DNA from: Luteimonas aestuarii
Lineage (GTDB): Bacteria; Pseudomonadota; Gammaproteobacteria; Xanthomonadales; Xanthomonadaceae
Assembly: GCF_004357985.1 (NCBI RefSeq)
Contig: NZ_SMTF01000003.1
Span: 124,001 to 188,000, forward strand
Length of the DNA: 64,000 nucleotides
Direction: 5' to 3'
Shown: positions 7,231 through 14,145 of the stretch, piece by piece
How the letters are laid out: each line of letters starts with the position of its first letter
Numbering within the stretch: position 1 is the stretch's first letter
Position numbers and translations under genes: made by a program
The notes under the pieces: generated by a model
What the model was told of the DNA's origin: nothing
The model's database searches: none
Seen by the model: only the letters and a program-made list of their open reading frames with translations

Positions 7231-7989
7231 TCAGTTGCCTTTCGCCCAGCGCGCGTCGTACGCGCCCCGCAGGCGGGCGAAGTCGGCATCGATCTGGCCG
7301 GCGCTGCGGCCGCCCGGATGCTTGTGCAGCGAACGCTGCAGGCGCGCCAGGTTGCGCATCCGCCACCGCGTTTCGGGGATGTGCATGCGCCCGCGGTCGA
7401 AATCGATCAACCAGCCCTTGCCGGTATCGTCGAACAGGATGTTGGTGGCGTTGAGGTCGGCATGGTCCAGGCCTTCGCGATGGAATTTCGCCACCAGCCG
7501 CCCGGTCTGTTCCCACGGCGCCTCGCTGCCTTCGGTGGCGGCCAGTTCGGAGAACGAACGCACGCCGGCCAGCCGCTCGATGATGATCCACGCCCGGTAG
7601 GTGAAGCGCGAGCGCAGGTAGCACGCCGCGACCGGCTGCGGCACCGGCAGCTTGCGCCGCAGCAATTCGCGCAGCAGGCGGAATTCCTCGAAGCTGCGCG
7701 TGCGGTTGGCGCCACGCCAGAGGTAGCGGTCGCGGCTGAGCTTCGCGGCCAGGCCACCCCGCAGGTACTGGCGCAACACGCAGGGGCCGTGGCTGGCCTC
7801 GATGAACCAGGCGCCCCCCCGCCCGCTGCCGCCCACCTGGGTGGCCCGGTCGCCCCACTCGCGCGGGTCGAACCAGCGTGGATCGGCCTGGCGCAGTTGG
7901 GTCGCGTCGAACAGCAGCGCGCCATACTCACCGCTGCCACGTTCGTCGTGGAACGGCGTGAGGCTTTCGGTGGCGTCGAATACGGCCAT
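7231..7989 (-). CDS. kdkA: 3-deoxy-D-manno-octulosonic acid (Kdo) kinase
   Basis: 252 residues. It phosphorylates Kdo in the lipopolysaccharide inner core at the inner membrane, as in Haemophilus and xanthomonads. Kinase features are [11 protein letters not shown] near residue 55, the conserved lysine region [32 protein letters not shown] (catalytic loop) and [10 protein letters not shown] (DFD metal loop). It is the first gene of a minus-strand run leading into the moa genes and is divergent from a glycosyltransferase, consistent with a core-oligosaccharide role for both. Confidence 0.9.
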   Translation of the reverse strand: MAVFDATESLTPFHDERGSGEYGALLFDATQLRQADPRWFDPREWGDRATQVGGSGRGGAWFIEASHGPCVLRQYLRGGLAAKLSRDRYLWRGANRTRSFEEFRLLRELLRRKLPVPQPVAACYLRSRFTYRAWIIIERLAGVRSFSELAATEGSEAPWEQTGRLVAKFHREGLDHADLNATNILFDDTGKGWLIDFDRGRMHIPETRWRMRNLARLQRSLHKHPGGRSAGQIDADFARLRGAYDARWAKGN

Positions 7990-8101
7990 AGCCGACAGAG
8001 TCTAGCAATTCAGCCGGCTGCAGCCCGGCCCGTGGGCACGGACCTCTATACTGGTGTTCATCGCCACGCACCGCGGCCACCGGGCCGCCATCGGACCACG
8101 C

Positions 8102-8842
8102 ATGCAGACCGTCAACGTCCTTTGCATCAAATGGGGCACCAAGTACGGCCCGGACTACGTCAACAAGCTGCGCTCGATGGTGCGCCGGCACCTCAAGCGC
8201 CCGCACCGCTTCGTCTGCCTGACCGACGACCGCGCGGGCATCGAGCCCGATATCGAAGTGCTGGACATCCCCGCCGTGGGCATCGCCGATTTCGACCAGC
8301 GCAAGCCGTGGACCTTCGGCCATGGCTGGCTGAAGCTGACCAGCTTCGCCAACCCGCTCTACGACCTGGCGGGACCGACGCTGTTCATCGACCTGGACGT
8401 GGTGATCGTGGGCAGCCTGGACGAATTCTTCGACCCGCCGGGCGAGTTCCTGGTGATCAAGGAGTGGGACAAGCGCGACGGGACCGGCAATACCTCGGTC
8501 TATCGCTACACCATCGGCGCCCATCGCGACGCGCTGGACTACCTGCGCGACCACCAGGCCGAGGCGCTGGCCAAGGTGCGCAATGAGCAGGAATACATCA
8601 CCGGTTACCTCGCCCGCCAAGGCAAGCTGGGCTACTGGCCGGCCGAGTGGTGCCGCAGCTTCAAGCGCCACTGCGTGCGCGGCCTGCTGCTGGGCTGGTT
8701 CCTGCCACCGCGCATCCCGGAGGGCGCCAAGGTGATCGCCTTCCACGGCAAGCCCAACCCGCCCGACGCCATCGCCGGCCGCAGCGGCAAGTGGTACCGA
8801 CGCGTGCTGCCCACCCAGTGGGTGGCCGACAACTGGCGCTGA
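8102..8842 (+). CDS. Putative glycosyltransferase
   Basis: 246 residues. The sequence VNVLCIKWGTKYGPDYVNKL, RPHRFVCLTDD and LFIDLDVVIVG (a D-x-D nucleotide-sugar motif) is typical of GT-A glycosyltransferases of uncertain specificity in xanthomonads. Later YITGYLARQGKLGYWPAEWCRSFKRHC and AFHGKPNPPD match the same group. The ATG at 8102 is preferred over an in-frame ATG at 8054 because homology-like sequence begins there. Divergent from kdkA, so a lipopolysaccharide core role is plausible but inferred. TATACT at 8047-8052 may be its -10; no good -35 is seen. Confidence 0.8.
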   Translation: MQTVNVLCIKWGTKYGPDYVNKLRSMVRRHLKRPHRFVCLTDDRAGIEPDIEVLDIPAVGIADFDQRKPWTFGHGWLKLTSFANPLYDLAGPTLFIDLDVVIVGSLDEFFDPPGEFLVIKEWDKRDGTGNTSVYRYTIGAHRDALDYLRDHQAEALAKVRNEQEYITGYLARQGKLGYWPAEWCRSFKRHCVRGLLLGWFLPPRIPEGAKVIAFHGKPNPPDAIAGRSGKWYRRVLPTQWVADNWR

Positions 8843-8866
8843 ACCCGCCCGATCGCGCGGGTCGCC

Positions 8867-8895
8867 TTGTCCCCACACCACCCCACCCGTATCAT
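8867..8895 (+). promoter_or_regulatory. Promoter of tRNA-Ser(CGA)
   Basis: TTGTCC (8867-8872) and TATCAT (8890-8895) are 17 nt apart. The predicted start near 8902 is about 40 nt upstream of the tRNA. Confidence 0.6.
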
Positions 8896-8940
8896 TGCGC
8901 CCCCGGCCACGCCGCCGGGCCGCGCAACACGCCGGATCCA

Positions 8941-9031
8941 GGAGAGGTGGCAGAGCGGTTGAATGTACCTGACTCGAAATCAGGCAGGCGTTTATAGCGC
9001 CTCGGGGGTTCGAATCCCCCCCTCTCCGCCA
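8941..9031 (+). tRNA. tRNA-Ser, anticodon CGA, CCA encoded
   Basis: A class II tRNA of 91 nt. Acceptor GGAGAGG pairs perfectly with CCTCTCC. The anticodon stem CCTGA/TCAGG holds loop CTCGAAA with CGA at 8975-8977. The variable arm is long and the T arm is GGGGG-TTCGAAT-CCCCC. G73 and CCA are at 9028-9031. It reads UCG codons, important at this GC content. Confidence 0.95.
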
Positions 9032-9070
9032 GATACGCAAAGGCCCCCGCAAGGGGGCTTTTGCGTATCT
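9031..9070 (+). terminator. Terminator of tRNA-Ser(CGA)
   Basis: A long hairpin pairs AGATACGCAAA(A)GGCCCCC with GGGGGCTTTTGCGTATCT around loop GCAA. Its first base is the final A of the tRNA CCA, so the stem begins immediately at the mature 3' end. Confidence 0.75.
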
Positions 9071-9110
9071 GGCGCAGAGGGGTTGGACGAGAATTCCAAG
9101 GGGCTTCGAC

Positions 9111-9181
9111 TGATCGGCAGGATGGCCGATCAGCACAGCCGAAGGCTGCCCGCGCAGGGGCGAGGGCCACATGGATGGCCC
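9111..9181 (+). repeat. Hairpin array with GGA in loops
   Basis: Three consecutive perfect hairpins lie in an otherwise gene-free stretch (9071-9401): TGATCGGC-AGGATG-GCCGATCA (9111-9132), CAGCC-GAA-GGCTG (9136-9148) and GGGCCA-CATGGA-TGGCCC (9164-9181). Two loops contain GGA in a CsrA/RsmA-like setting. The sequence style also resembles multi-copy extragenic elements of this family, so a dispersed repeat is an equal possibility. Nothing else recognisable is in 9182-9401. Confidence 0.45.
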
Positions 9182-9401
9182 GAGTGCATCCCAATGCGCT
9201 TCACGCCGTTTCGCTTCTTCACGCGCTTCGTCGCCTGACCCAGCCGTACGAGCGAGCGTCCACGTCCATGGGTACGCGCCTTCGCCGGTATGGCAGAAAT
9301 CCACCGGGATCAAGTCATGCCAGCCGCCCAGCCAAGAGATGCAGCGTCAGAGCCCGCGAACAAACCCGGCAGCGCCACAACCCGGCACCGTCACACCTGC
9401 C

Positions 9402-9590
9402 TCAGCGCCGCGCCACCCGCGCGCCCGGCATGGAGCTGGCAATCGCATCCAGCAGGTCCGGGTCGAGCCGCCCGGGATCGTCGAACAGGAACAGCGGCGC
9501 ACCTTCCACACTCAATACGCCATCGTCCAGCGAATAGCCGTCCGCCAGATGCAGTTCACGCCCCTCGGCGTCGCGCAATGCCTGTGCCAT
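9402..9590 (-). CDS. Small hypothetical protein (62 aa)
   Basis: A 62-residue acidic protein (MAQALRDAEGRELHLADGYS...). A good Shine-Dalgarno, GGGAGGTG, lies about 9 nt before the ATG at 9590. It has no signal peptide, membrane segment or motif I recognise. The pattern DGYSLDDGVLSVEGAPLFLFDDPG looks like a folded beta-rich small protein rather than random GC-rich translation. Function unknown. Confidence 0.55.
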   Translation of the reverse strand: MAQALRDAEGRELHLADGYSLDDGVLSVEGAPLFLFDDPGRLDPDLLDAIASSMPGARVARR

Positions 9591-9707
9591 GGGCTGACAC
9601 CTCCCGTTCCTGTCGCAACGCTAGGCCCGTCGATGTCTTCCCGGCGTGAGGGCGGCGACCACCGCCGGATTCACCCCGGCATCACCGCCGCCCGCTAGCG
9701 TTCGCGC

Positions 9708-10790
9708 ATGACACAGGCACGCAGGACGCGAAGCAAGGAGCGAGGCAACGGACGCCCGGCACCACCGGCCGCCGCCGATGCCCGCGAGGCCGGACTTCTC
9801 TACGTCGACGACTCCGCCCCGGGCATCCACAGGCGACGCTGCGGGCGCGGCTTCCGCTACGACGATGCCACCGGGGTTTGCATCCGCGACGAGGCCACGC
9901 TGGCCCGCATCCGTGCACTCGCCATCCCGCCCGCCTATGTCGATGTGTGGATCTGCGCTTCGCCGCGCGGCCACCTGCAGGCCACCGGCCGAGACGCGCG
10001 CGGGCGCAAGCAGTATCGCTACCACCCGGACTGGCGCAGCACGCGCGACGCCGACAAGTTCGATCGGCTGCTGGCCTTCGGCAAGGCCTTGCCGCGACTG
10101 CGTCGGCGTCTGCGCATCGACCTGTCGCTGCGCGGCCTGCCCCGCGAGAAGGCGCTGGCCGCACTGGTGACCATCATGGCCACCACCCTGATGCGCATCG
10201 GCAACGACGAGTACGCCCGCGACAATGGCTCGTACGGATTGACCACGCTGCGCAACCGGCACGCAAAGTTCCTGCGCGATGGCCTGCACCTGCAGTTCAA
10301 GGGCAAGGGAGGGAAGACCCACGATGCCGGCATCGATGACCGCCGGCTGGTGAAGATCATGCGGGCGATGCACGAACTGCCCGGCCAGCGCCTGTTCCAG
10401 TACCGCGACGACGAAGGCAACCTGCGCCCGCTGGATTCGTCGGATGCGAACGACTACCTGCGCGAGCGCATGGGCGGTCCGTTCACCGCGAAGGACTTCC
10501 GCACCTGGGGCGCCACCGCCACCGCGTTCCGGCTGCTCGCCGCCACGCCCGTGCCGGAGGACGCTACCAAGCGCGACATCGCAGGCGTTGAACGCGACGT
10601 CGTCAATGCGGTCGCGGAAATGCTGGGCAACACCCCCGCCGTGTGCCGCAAGTCGTACATCGACCCGTGCGTGTTCGACGGCTGGCAGGATGGCCGCCTG
10701 CATCGCGCCGCACAGGGCGCGCGCGGGCCGCGGCAGTGGGAAACCGCCACCCTGCGTTACCTGCGGCGCGTCAAGAAGCCATCGCGCTGA
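9708..10790 (+). CDS. DNA topoisomerase IB (poxvirus-like bacterial type)
   Basis: 360 residues. It relaxes supercoils through a 3'-phosphotyrosyl intermediate. Catalytic core signatures are RIGNDEYARDNGSYGLTTLRNRH, FKGKGGKTHDAGIDD, the FRTWGATATA region, and the active-site tyrosine in CRKSYIDP (Tyr317). The N-terminal domain (LLYVDDSAPGIHRRRCGRGFRY, IPPAYVDVWICASPRGHLQATGRDARGRKQYRYHPDW) matches bacterial TopIB. The first 25 residues are basic and probably disordered. It converges with the SDR gene 22 bp downstream. Bacterial TopIB is accessory and patchily distributed, often with stress or repair genes. Confidence 0.92.
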   Translation: MTQARRTRSKERGNGRPAPPAAADAREAGLLYVDDSAPGIHRRRCGRGFRYDDATGVCIRDEATLARIRALAIPPAYVDVWICASPRGHLQATGRDARGRKQYRYHPDWRSTRDADKFDRLLAFGKALPRLRRRLRIDLSLRGLPREKALAALVTIMATTLMRIGNDEYARDNGSYGLTTLRNRHAKFLRDGLHLQFKGKGGKTHDAGIDDRRLVKIMRAMHELPGQRLFQYRDDEGNLRPLDSSDANDYLRERMGGPFTAKDFRTWGATATAFRLLAATPVPEDATKRDIAGVERDVVNAVAEMLGNTPAVCRKSYIDPCVFDGWQDGRLHRAAQGARGPRQWETATLRYLRRVKKPSR

Positions 10791-10811
10791 TGGCCTCCCG
10801 ACGCGTTCGAT

Positions 10812-11678
10812 TCAAGCCGAGATGTGCCCGCCGCCGTTGACGTGGATGGTCTGCCCGGTGATGAACGAGGCATCCTCGCTGGCGAGGAATACATAGGCAG
10901 GGGCCACTTCAGATGGCTGGCCCGGACGCTTGAGCAAGGTATTGGCGCCGAACCCGGCGACCTCCTTGGCATCGAAACTGGCCGGGATCAGCGGCGTCCA
11001 TACCGGGCCGGGCGCGACTGCGTTGACGCGGATGCCGCGCTCGGCCAGCGATTGCGCCAGCGAGAACGTCAGCGCATGGATCGCACCCTTGGTCGACGCA
11101 TAGTCGATCAGCTTTTCATGGCCCCGCACGCCGGTGACCGATCCGGTATTGATGATGCACCCCCCCTCGCGCAGGTGCGGGATGGCGGCGGTGGCCAGGT
11201 AAAAATAAGCGAACACGTTGGTGCGGAAGGTGCGCTCGATCTGTTCCGGCGACAGTTCTTCCGGCGCATCCACCGTGTGCTGCTCGGCGGCATTGTTGAC
11301 CAGGATGTCGAGCCGGCCGAACGTGTCCAGCACCTGCGCCACCATGCGCTCGCAGAACGCGGGGTCGCCCACGTCGCCAGCGATGGCGACGCATTTGACG
11401 CCCTCCTCGCGCAGCAGACGGCAGGTTTCCCTGGCGTCCATCTCCTCGTCGAGGTAGCCGATCGCCACGCTCGCGCCCTCGCGCGCGAAGTGCAACGCGA
11501 CGGCACGGCCGATGCCGCTGTCGCCCCCGGTCACCAGGGCCACCTTGCCGTCCAGCTTGCCCGAACCGCGATAGCCGTCACGGATGCATTCCGGTGCGGG
11601 GCGCATCTCGGACTGCAGGCCGGGCTGGCGATCCTGCTCCTGCGGCGGTTGCGGCTGGCGCGACTTGTCGTCAGTCAT
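10812..11678 (-). CDS. SDR-family oxidoreductase (YhdF/YghA type)
   Basis: 288 residues from ATG 11678, preceded by GAGGAG at 7-nt spacing; a longer in-frame ATG at 11714 lacks support. A polar Gln/Pro-rich N-terminus (residues 1-40) is followed by a Rossmann fold: VTGGDSGIGRAVA (NAD(P) binding), GDVGDP, LVNNAAEQ, TGSVTG with the catalytic Ser, and YASTK (Y-x3-K catalytic pair), then VNAVAPGPVWTPL. The N-terminal tail and sequence match general-stress dehydrogenases of the YhdF/GsiB group. Substrate unknown. Its neighbours give no pathway. Confidence 0.9.
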   Translation of the reverse strand: MTDDKSRQPQPPQEQDRQPGLQSEMRPAPECIRDGYRGSGKLDGKVALVTGGDSGIGRAVALHFAREGASVAIGYLDEEMDARETCRLLREEGVKCVAIAGDVGDPAFCERMVAQVLDTFGRLDILVNNAAEQHTVDAPEELSPEQIERTFRTNVFAYFYLATAAIPHLREGGCIINTGSVTGVRGHEKLIDYASTKGAIHALTFSLAQSLAERGIRVNAVAPGPVWTPLIPASFDAKEVAGFGANTLLKRPGQPSEVAPAYVFLASEDASFITGQTIHVNGGGHISA

Positions 11679-11778
11679 GGCGGGCTCCTCGACACGGGAC
11701 TTCGAGGCTCGCACGCCAGTCGTGGACAGCGTGTCGCGGATGGATTAGAAACGCGTCAATTCCCCTCGGTTTCCACGC

Positions 11779-12096
11779 ATGGACAAGCCCGTCGTCGCCC
11801 GCATCGCCTCGCTCGCCCTTGTTGCGACGCTCGCTGCCTGCACAGGCCTGCAGCCGGACGCCGGCCGTCCCGGCGAGGCCGCCGCGCAATCGGGCGCCTG
11901 CCATGCCGACCCGGTGCAGTGGGCCATCGGCCAGGAAGCCACGCAGGAAGCGATGGCGCGGGTGTGGCGCGAAAGCCACGCCGGCCTGGTCCGGCCGATC
12001 GCGCCCGGGCAACCGGTGACGAAGGAATTCCGCGTCGACCGCGTCAACATCGAGCTCGATCGCGACAACCGCATCGTCCGCGTCTACTGCGGCTGA
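11779..12096 (+). CDS. Lipoprotein with peptidase inhibitor I78-like domain
   Basis: 105 residues. A lipoprotein signal (IASLALVATLAAC) gives a lipidated Cys near residue 21. The rest follows the I78 inhibitor pattern: a conserved Cys, AIGQEATQEAMARVWRESHAGLVRPIAPGQPVTKEFRVDRVNIELDRDNRIVRVYC. Characterised I78 members inhibit serine proteases; here that is inferred from resemblance. It may protect the envelope from the secreted proteases common in this family. It is divergent from the SDR gene, with about 100 bp shared upstream. Confidence 0.75.
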   Translation: MDKPVVARIASLALVATLAACTGLQPDAGRPGEAAAQSGACHADPVQWAIGQEATQEAMARVWRESHAGLVRPIAPGQPVTKEFRVDRVNIELDRDNRIVRVYCG

Positions 12097-12117
12097 GCGT
12101 TCCCTGCGCCGCGGCGC

Positions 12118-13827
12118 TCACGCGGCCGCGACGTGCACCCCCGCAATCGCGCGCCCCGACGGATCGGCCGCGGCCGCGAACGCCGCGTCCCATGCGATCG
12201 CCGCCGGCGACGAGCACGCGATCGACTTGCCGCCCGGCACCGTCGCCGCGCAGGCGCCCCCCGGGAACTGCGCCTCGAACAGGCTGCGGTAGAAGTACGC
12301 CTCCTTGGTCTGCGGCGGATTGACCGGGAAGCGCTTGTCGGCCGCCGCCAGTTCGCGATCGGACACCTGCGCCTCGGCGTGCGCCTTCAGGCCGTCGATC
12401 CAGCCGTAACCCACGCCGTCGCTGAACTGCTCCTTCTGCCGCCACAGGATCGACTCCGGCAGCCAGCCCTCGAAGGCCTCGCGCAGCACGCCCTTCTCCA
12501 TCCGCCGCGCACCGCTGGCGGCCTTGTCGATCATCTTGTGCCTGGCGTCGATGCGCATCGCCACGTCGAGGAACTCGACATCGAGGAACGGCACCCGCGG
12601 CTCCACGCCCCAGGCCATCATCGACTTGTTGGCGCGCAGGCAGTCGTAGTTGTGCAGCGCGTCCAGTTTGCGGACCAGTTCCTCGTGGAACTCGCGTGCG
12701 TCCGGCGCCTTGTGGAAGTACAGGTAGCCGCCGAAGATCTCGTCGCTGCCTTCGCCCGACAGCACCATCTTCACCCCCATCGCCTTGATCCGCCGCGCCA
12801 GCAGGTACATCGGCGTGGAAGCGCGGATGGTGGTCACGTCGTAGGTCTCGATGTGGCGGATCACCTCCGGCAGCGCGTCCAGCCCTTCCTGGAAGGTGTA
12901 GGTGAAGCCGTGGTGGACTGTGCCCAGCGCCTCCGCCGCCACTTCGGCCGCGGCCAGGTCGGGCGAACCCTCGAGGCCGATGGCGAACGAATGCAGCCGC
13001 GGCCACCACGCCTCGCTGCGGTCGTCGTCCTCGACGCGATGCCGCGCATAACGCGCCGCCACCGCCGCCACCAGCGACGAATCCAGCCCGCCCGACAGCA
13101 GCACGCCATAGGGCACGTCCGACATCAGCTGGCGATGCACCGCACGTTCGAATGCCTCGCGCAGCGCCGTGATATCGGCGTCCACGCCTTGCACGGCTGC
13201 ATACGCGCGCCACGGCCTGTCGTAGTACTTGCGCAGCGCGGAGCCCGCCCCGGTTCCGTCATCCAGCATGCTGTCGTAATAGTGGCCCGGCGGAAACTGC
13301 GCCACGTCGGCGCAGATCGGCGCCAGCGCCTTCATTTCCGAAGCCACGCACAACCGGCCATCGCGGTCGTGGCCCCAGTACAGCGGCACCACGCCGATGG
13401 GGTCGCGCGCGATCAGCACGCGCCGCTGAGCCACGTCCCACAGCGCGAAGGCGAAAATGCCGTTGAGCTGGTCGAGGAACGTTTCCGGTGGCTGTTCCCG
13501 ATACAGCGCATTGATCACCTCGCAGTCCGACCCCGTCTGGAAGGCATAGTCCTGCGCCAGTGACCCTTCCAGTTCGCGGTGGTTGTAGATCTCGCCATTG
13601 ACCGCCAGCACCAGTCCGCCATCGGCCGAGCGCAACGGCTGCGAACCACCGGCCGGGTCGACGATGGCCAGGCGCTCATGCACCAGGATCGCGCCATCAT
13701 CGTGGTGCACGCCACTCCAGTCCGGGCCGCGATGGCGCTGCAGGCGCGACAGTTCCAGCGACTGCCGGCGCAACGCCTGCACATCGTCGCCGGGTTGCAG
13801 GCCGAACATGCCGAAGATCGAACACAT
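12118..13827 (-). CDS. asnB: Asparagine synthase (glutamine-hydrolysing)
   Basis: 569 residues. It makes asparagine from aspartate, ATP and glutamine in the cytosol. The N-terminal glutaminase domain starts with the nucleophile Cys2 (MCSIFGMFGL), with RGPDWSG and VNGEIYNHREL. The synthetase domain has the PPi loop VLLSGGLDSSLVA near residue 245 and SGEGSDEIFGGY. A ribosome-binding site (AGGAG) lies 10 nt before the ATG. The upstream leader carries an Asn-rich short ORF followed by a terminator, suggesting attenuation by Asn-tRNA supply. The C-terminal 25 residues are alanine-rich and end VHVAAA. Confidence 0.96.
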   Translation of the reverse strand: MCSIFGMFGLQPGDDVQALRRQSLELSRLQRHRGPDWSGVHHDDGAILVHERLAIVDPAGGSQPLRSADGGLVLAVNGEIYNHRELEGSLAQDYAFQTGSDCEVINALYREQPPETFLDQLNGIFAFALWDVAQRRVLIARDPIGVVPLYWGHDRDGRLCVASEMKALAPICADVAQFPPGHYYDSMLDDGTGAGSALRKYYDRPWRAYAAVQGVDADITALREAFERAVHRQLMSDVPYGVLLSGGLDSSLVAAVAARYARHRVEDDDRSEAWWPRLHSFAIGLEGSPDLAAAEVAAEALGTVHHGFTYTFQEGLDALPEVIRHIETYDVTTIRASTPMYLLARRIKAMGVKMVLSGEGSDEIFGGYLYFHKAPDAREFHEELVRKLDALHNYDCLRANKSMMAWGVEPRVPFLDVEFLDVAMRIDARHKMIDKAASGARRMEKGVLREAFEGWLPESILWRQKEQFSDGVGYGWIDGLKAHAEAQVSDRELAAADKRFPVNPPQTKEAYFYRSLFEAQFPGGACAATVPGGKSIACSSPAAIAWDAAFAAAADPSGRAIAGVHVAAA

Positions 13828-13868
13828 GGGAAACGCTCCTGTGGGGAATGAGGTGGGCGCCCGCCCAC

Positions 13869-13897
13869 GAAAAAGCCCGCACCTTGCGATGCGGGCT
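13869..13897 (-). terminator. Candidate attenuator terminator in the asnB leader
   Basis: Read on the minus strand, AGCCCGCA (13897-13890) pairs with TGCGGGCT (13881-13874) around an 8-nt loop and runs straight into TTTTT. It lies 46 nt before the asnB ATG and about 60 nt after the last leader Asn codon, the geometry of a classical transcription attenuator. GCGGGC inside the leader ORF (13944-13939) could pair with GCCCGC of the terminator's first arm. A second hairpin, CCGGGCGT/ACGCCCGG (13906-13933), spans the leader stop codon. Confidence 0.7.
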
Positions 13898-13923
13898 GTC
13901 GTGGTCCGGGCGTGGTGTTGGAT

Positions 13924-14019
13924 CTACGCCCGGTCGCGGCCCGCTGCGCGCGCGCGATTATTCACCGCATTGAGGTTGCGGTCCGCTGCGAACGGGTGGC
14001 GGGTGGAAAGCCGGGACAT
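13924..14019 (-). CDS. Asn-rich leader peptide of asnB
   Basis: A 31-codon ORF (MSRLSTRHPFAADRNLNAVN... ending RDRA, TAG at 13926). Four of the seven codons 15-21 are Asn (AAC, AAT, AAT, AAT), in a gene region where Asn is otherwise rare. It precedes a terminator and asnB on the same strand. The Shine-Dalgarno is weak and the ATG is the only reasonable start. By analogy with his, leu and thr leaders, stalling at Asn codons when charged tRNA-Asn is low would favour read-through into asnB. Function is inferred from position and composition. Confidence 0.6.
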   Translation of the reverse strand: MSRLSTRHPFAADRNLNAVNNRARAAGRDRA

Positions 14020-14047
14020 GCGGCGACCGTAACCGCGCGGCGCGGGC

Positions 14048-14064
14048 TTTGCAACGGTTGCAAA
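14048..14064. promoter_or_regulatory. Perfect palindrome between divergent asnB and ABC1-kinase genes
   Basis: TTTGCAACGGTTGCAAA is an 8-1-8 perfect inverted repeat in the short divergent region upstream of the asnB leader (14019) and the kinase gene (14146). Its size and symmetry fit a dimeric repressor or activator site. No regulator gene lies nearby, so the binder is unknown. Confidence 0.5.
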
Positions 14065-14145
14065 CACAACCATCACCGGCCGCTGCCGATACTCCCCGGC
14101 GACCACGCCTTCCCCGGCGCGCCACCGGCCAACAAGGACCAGCCC

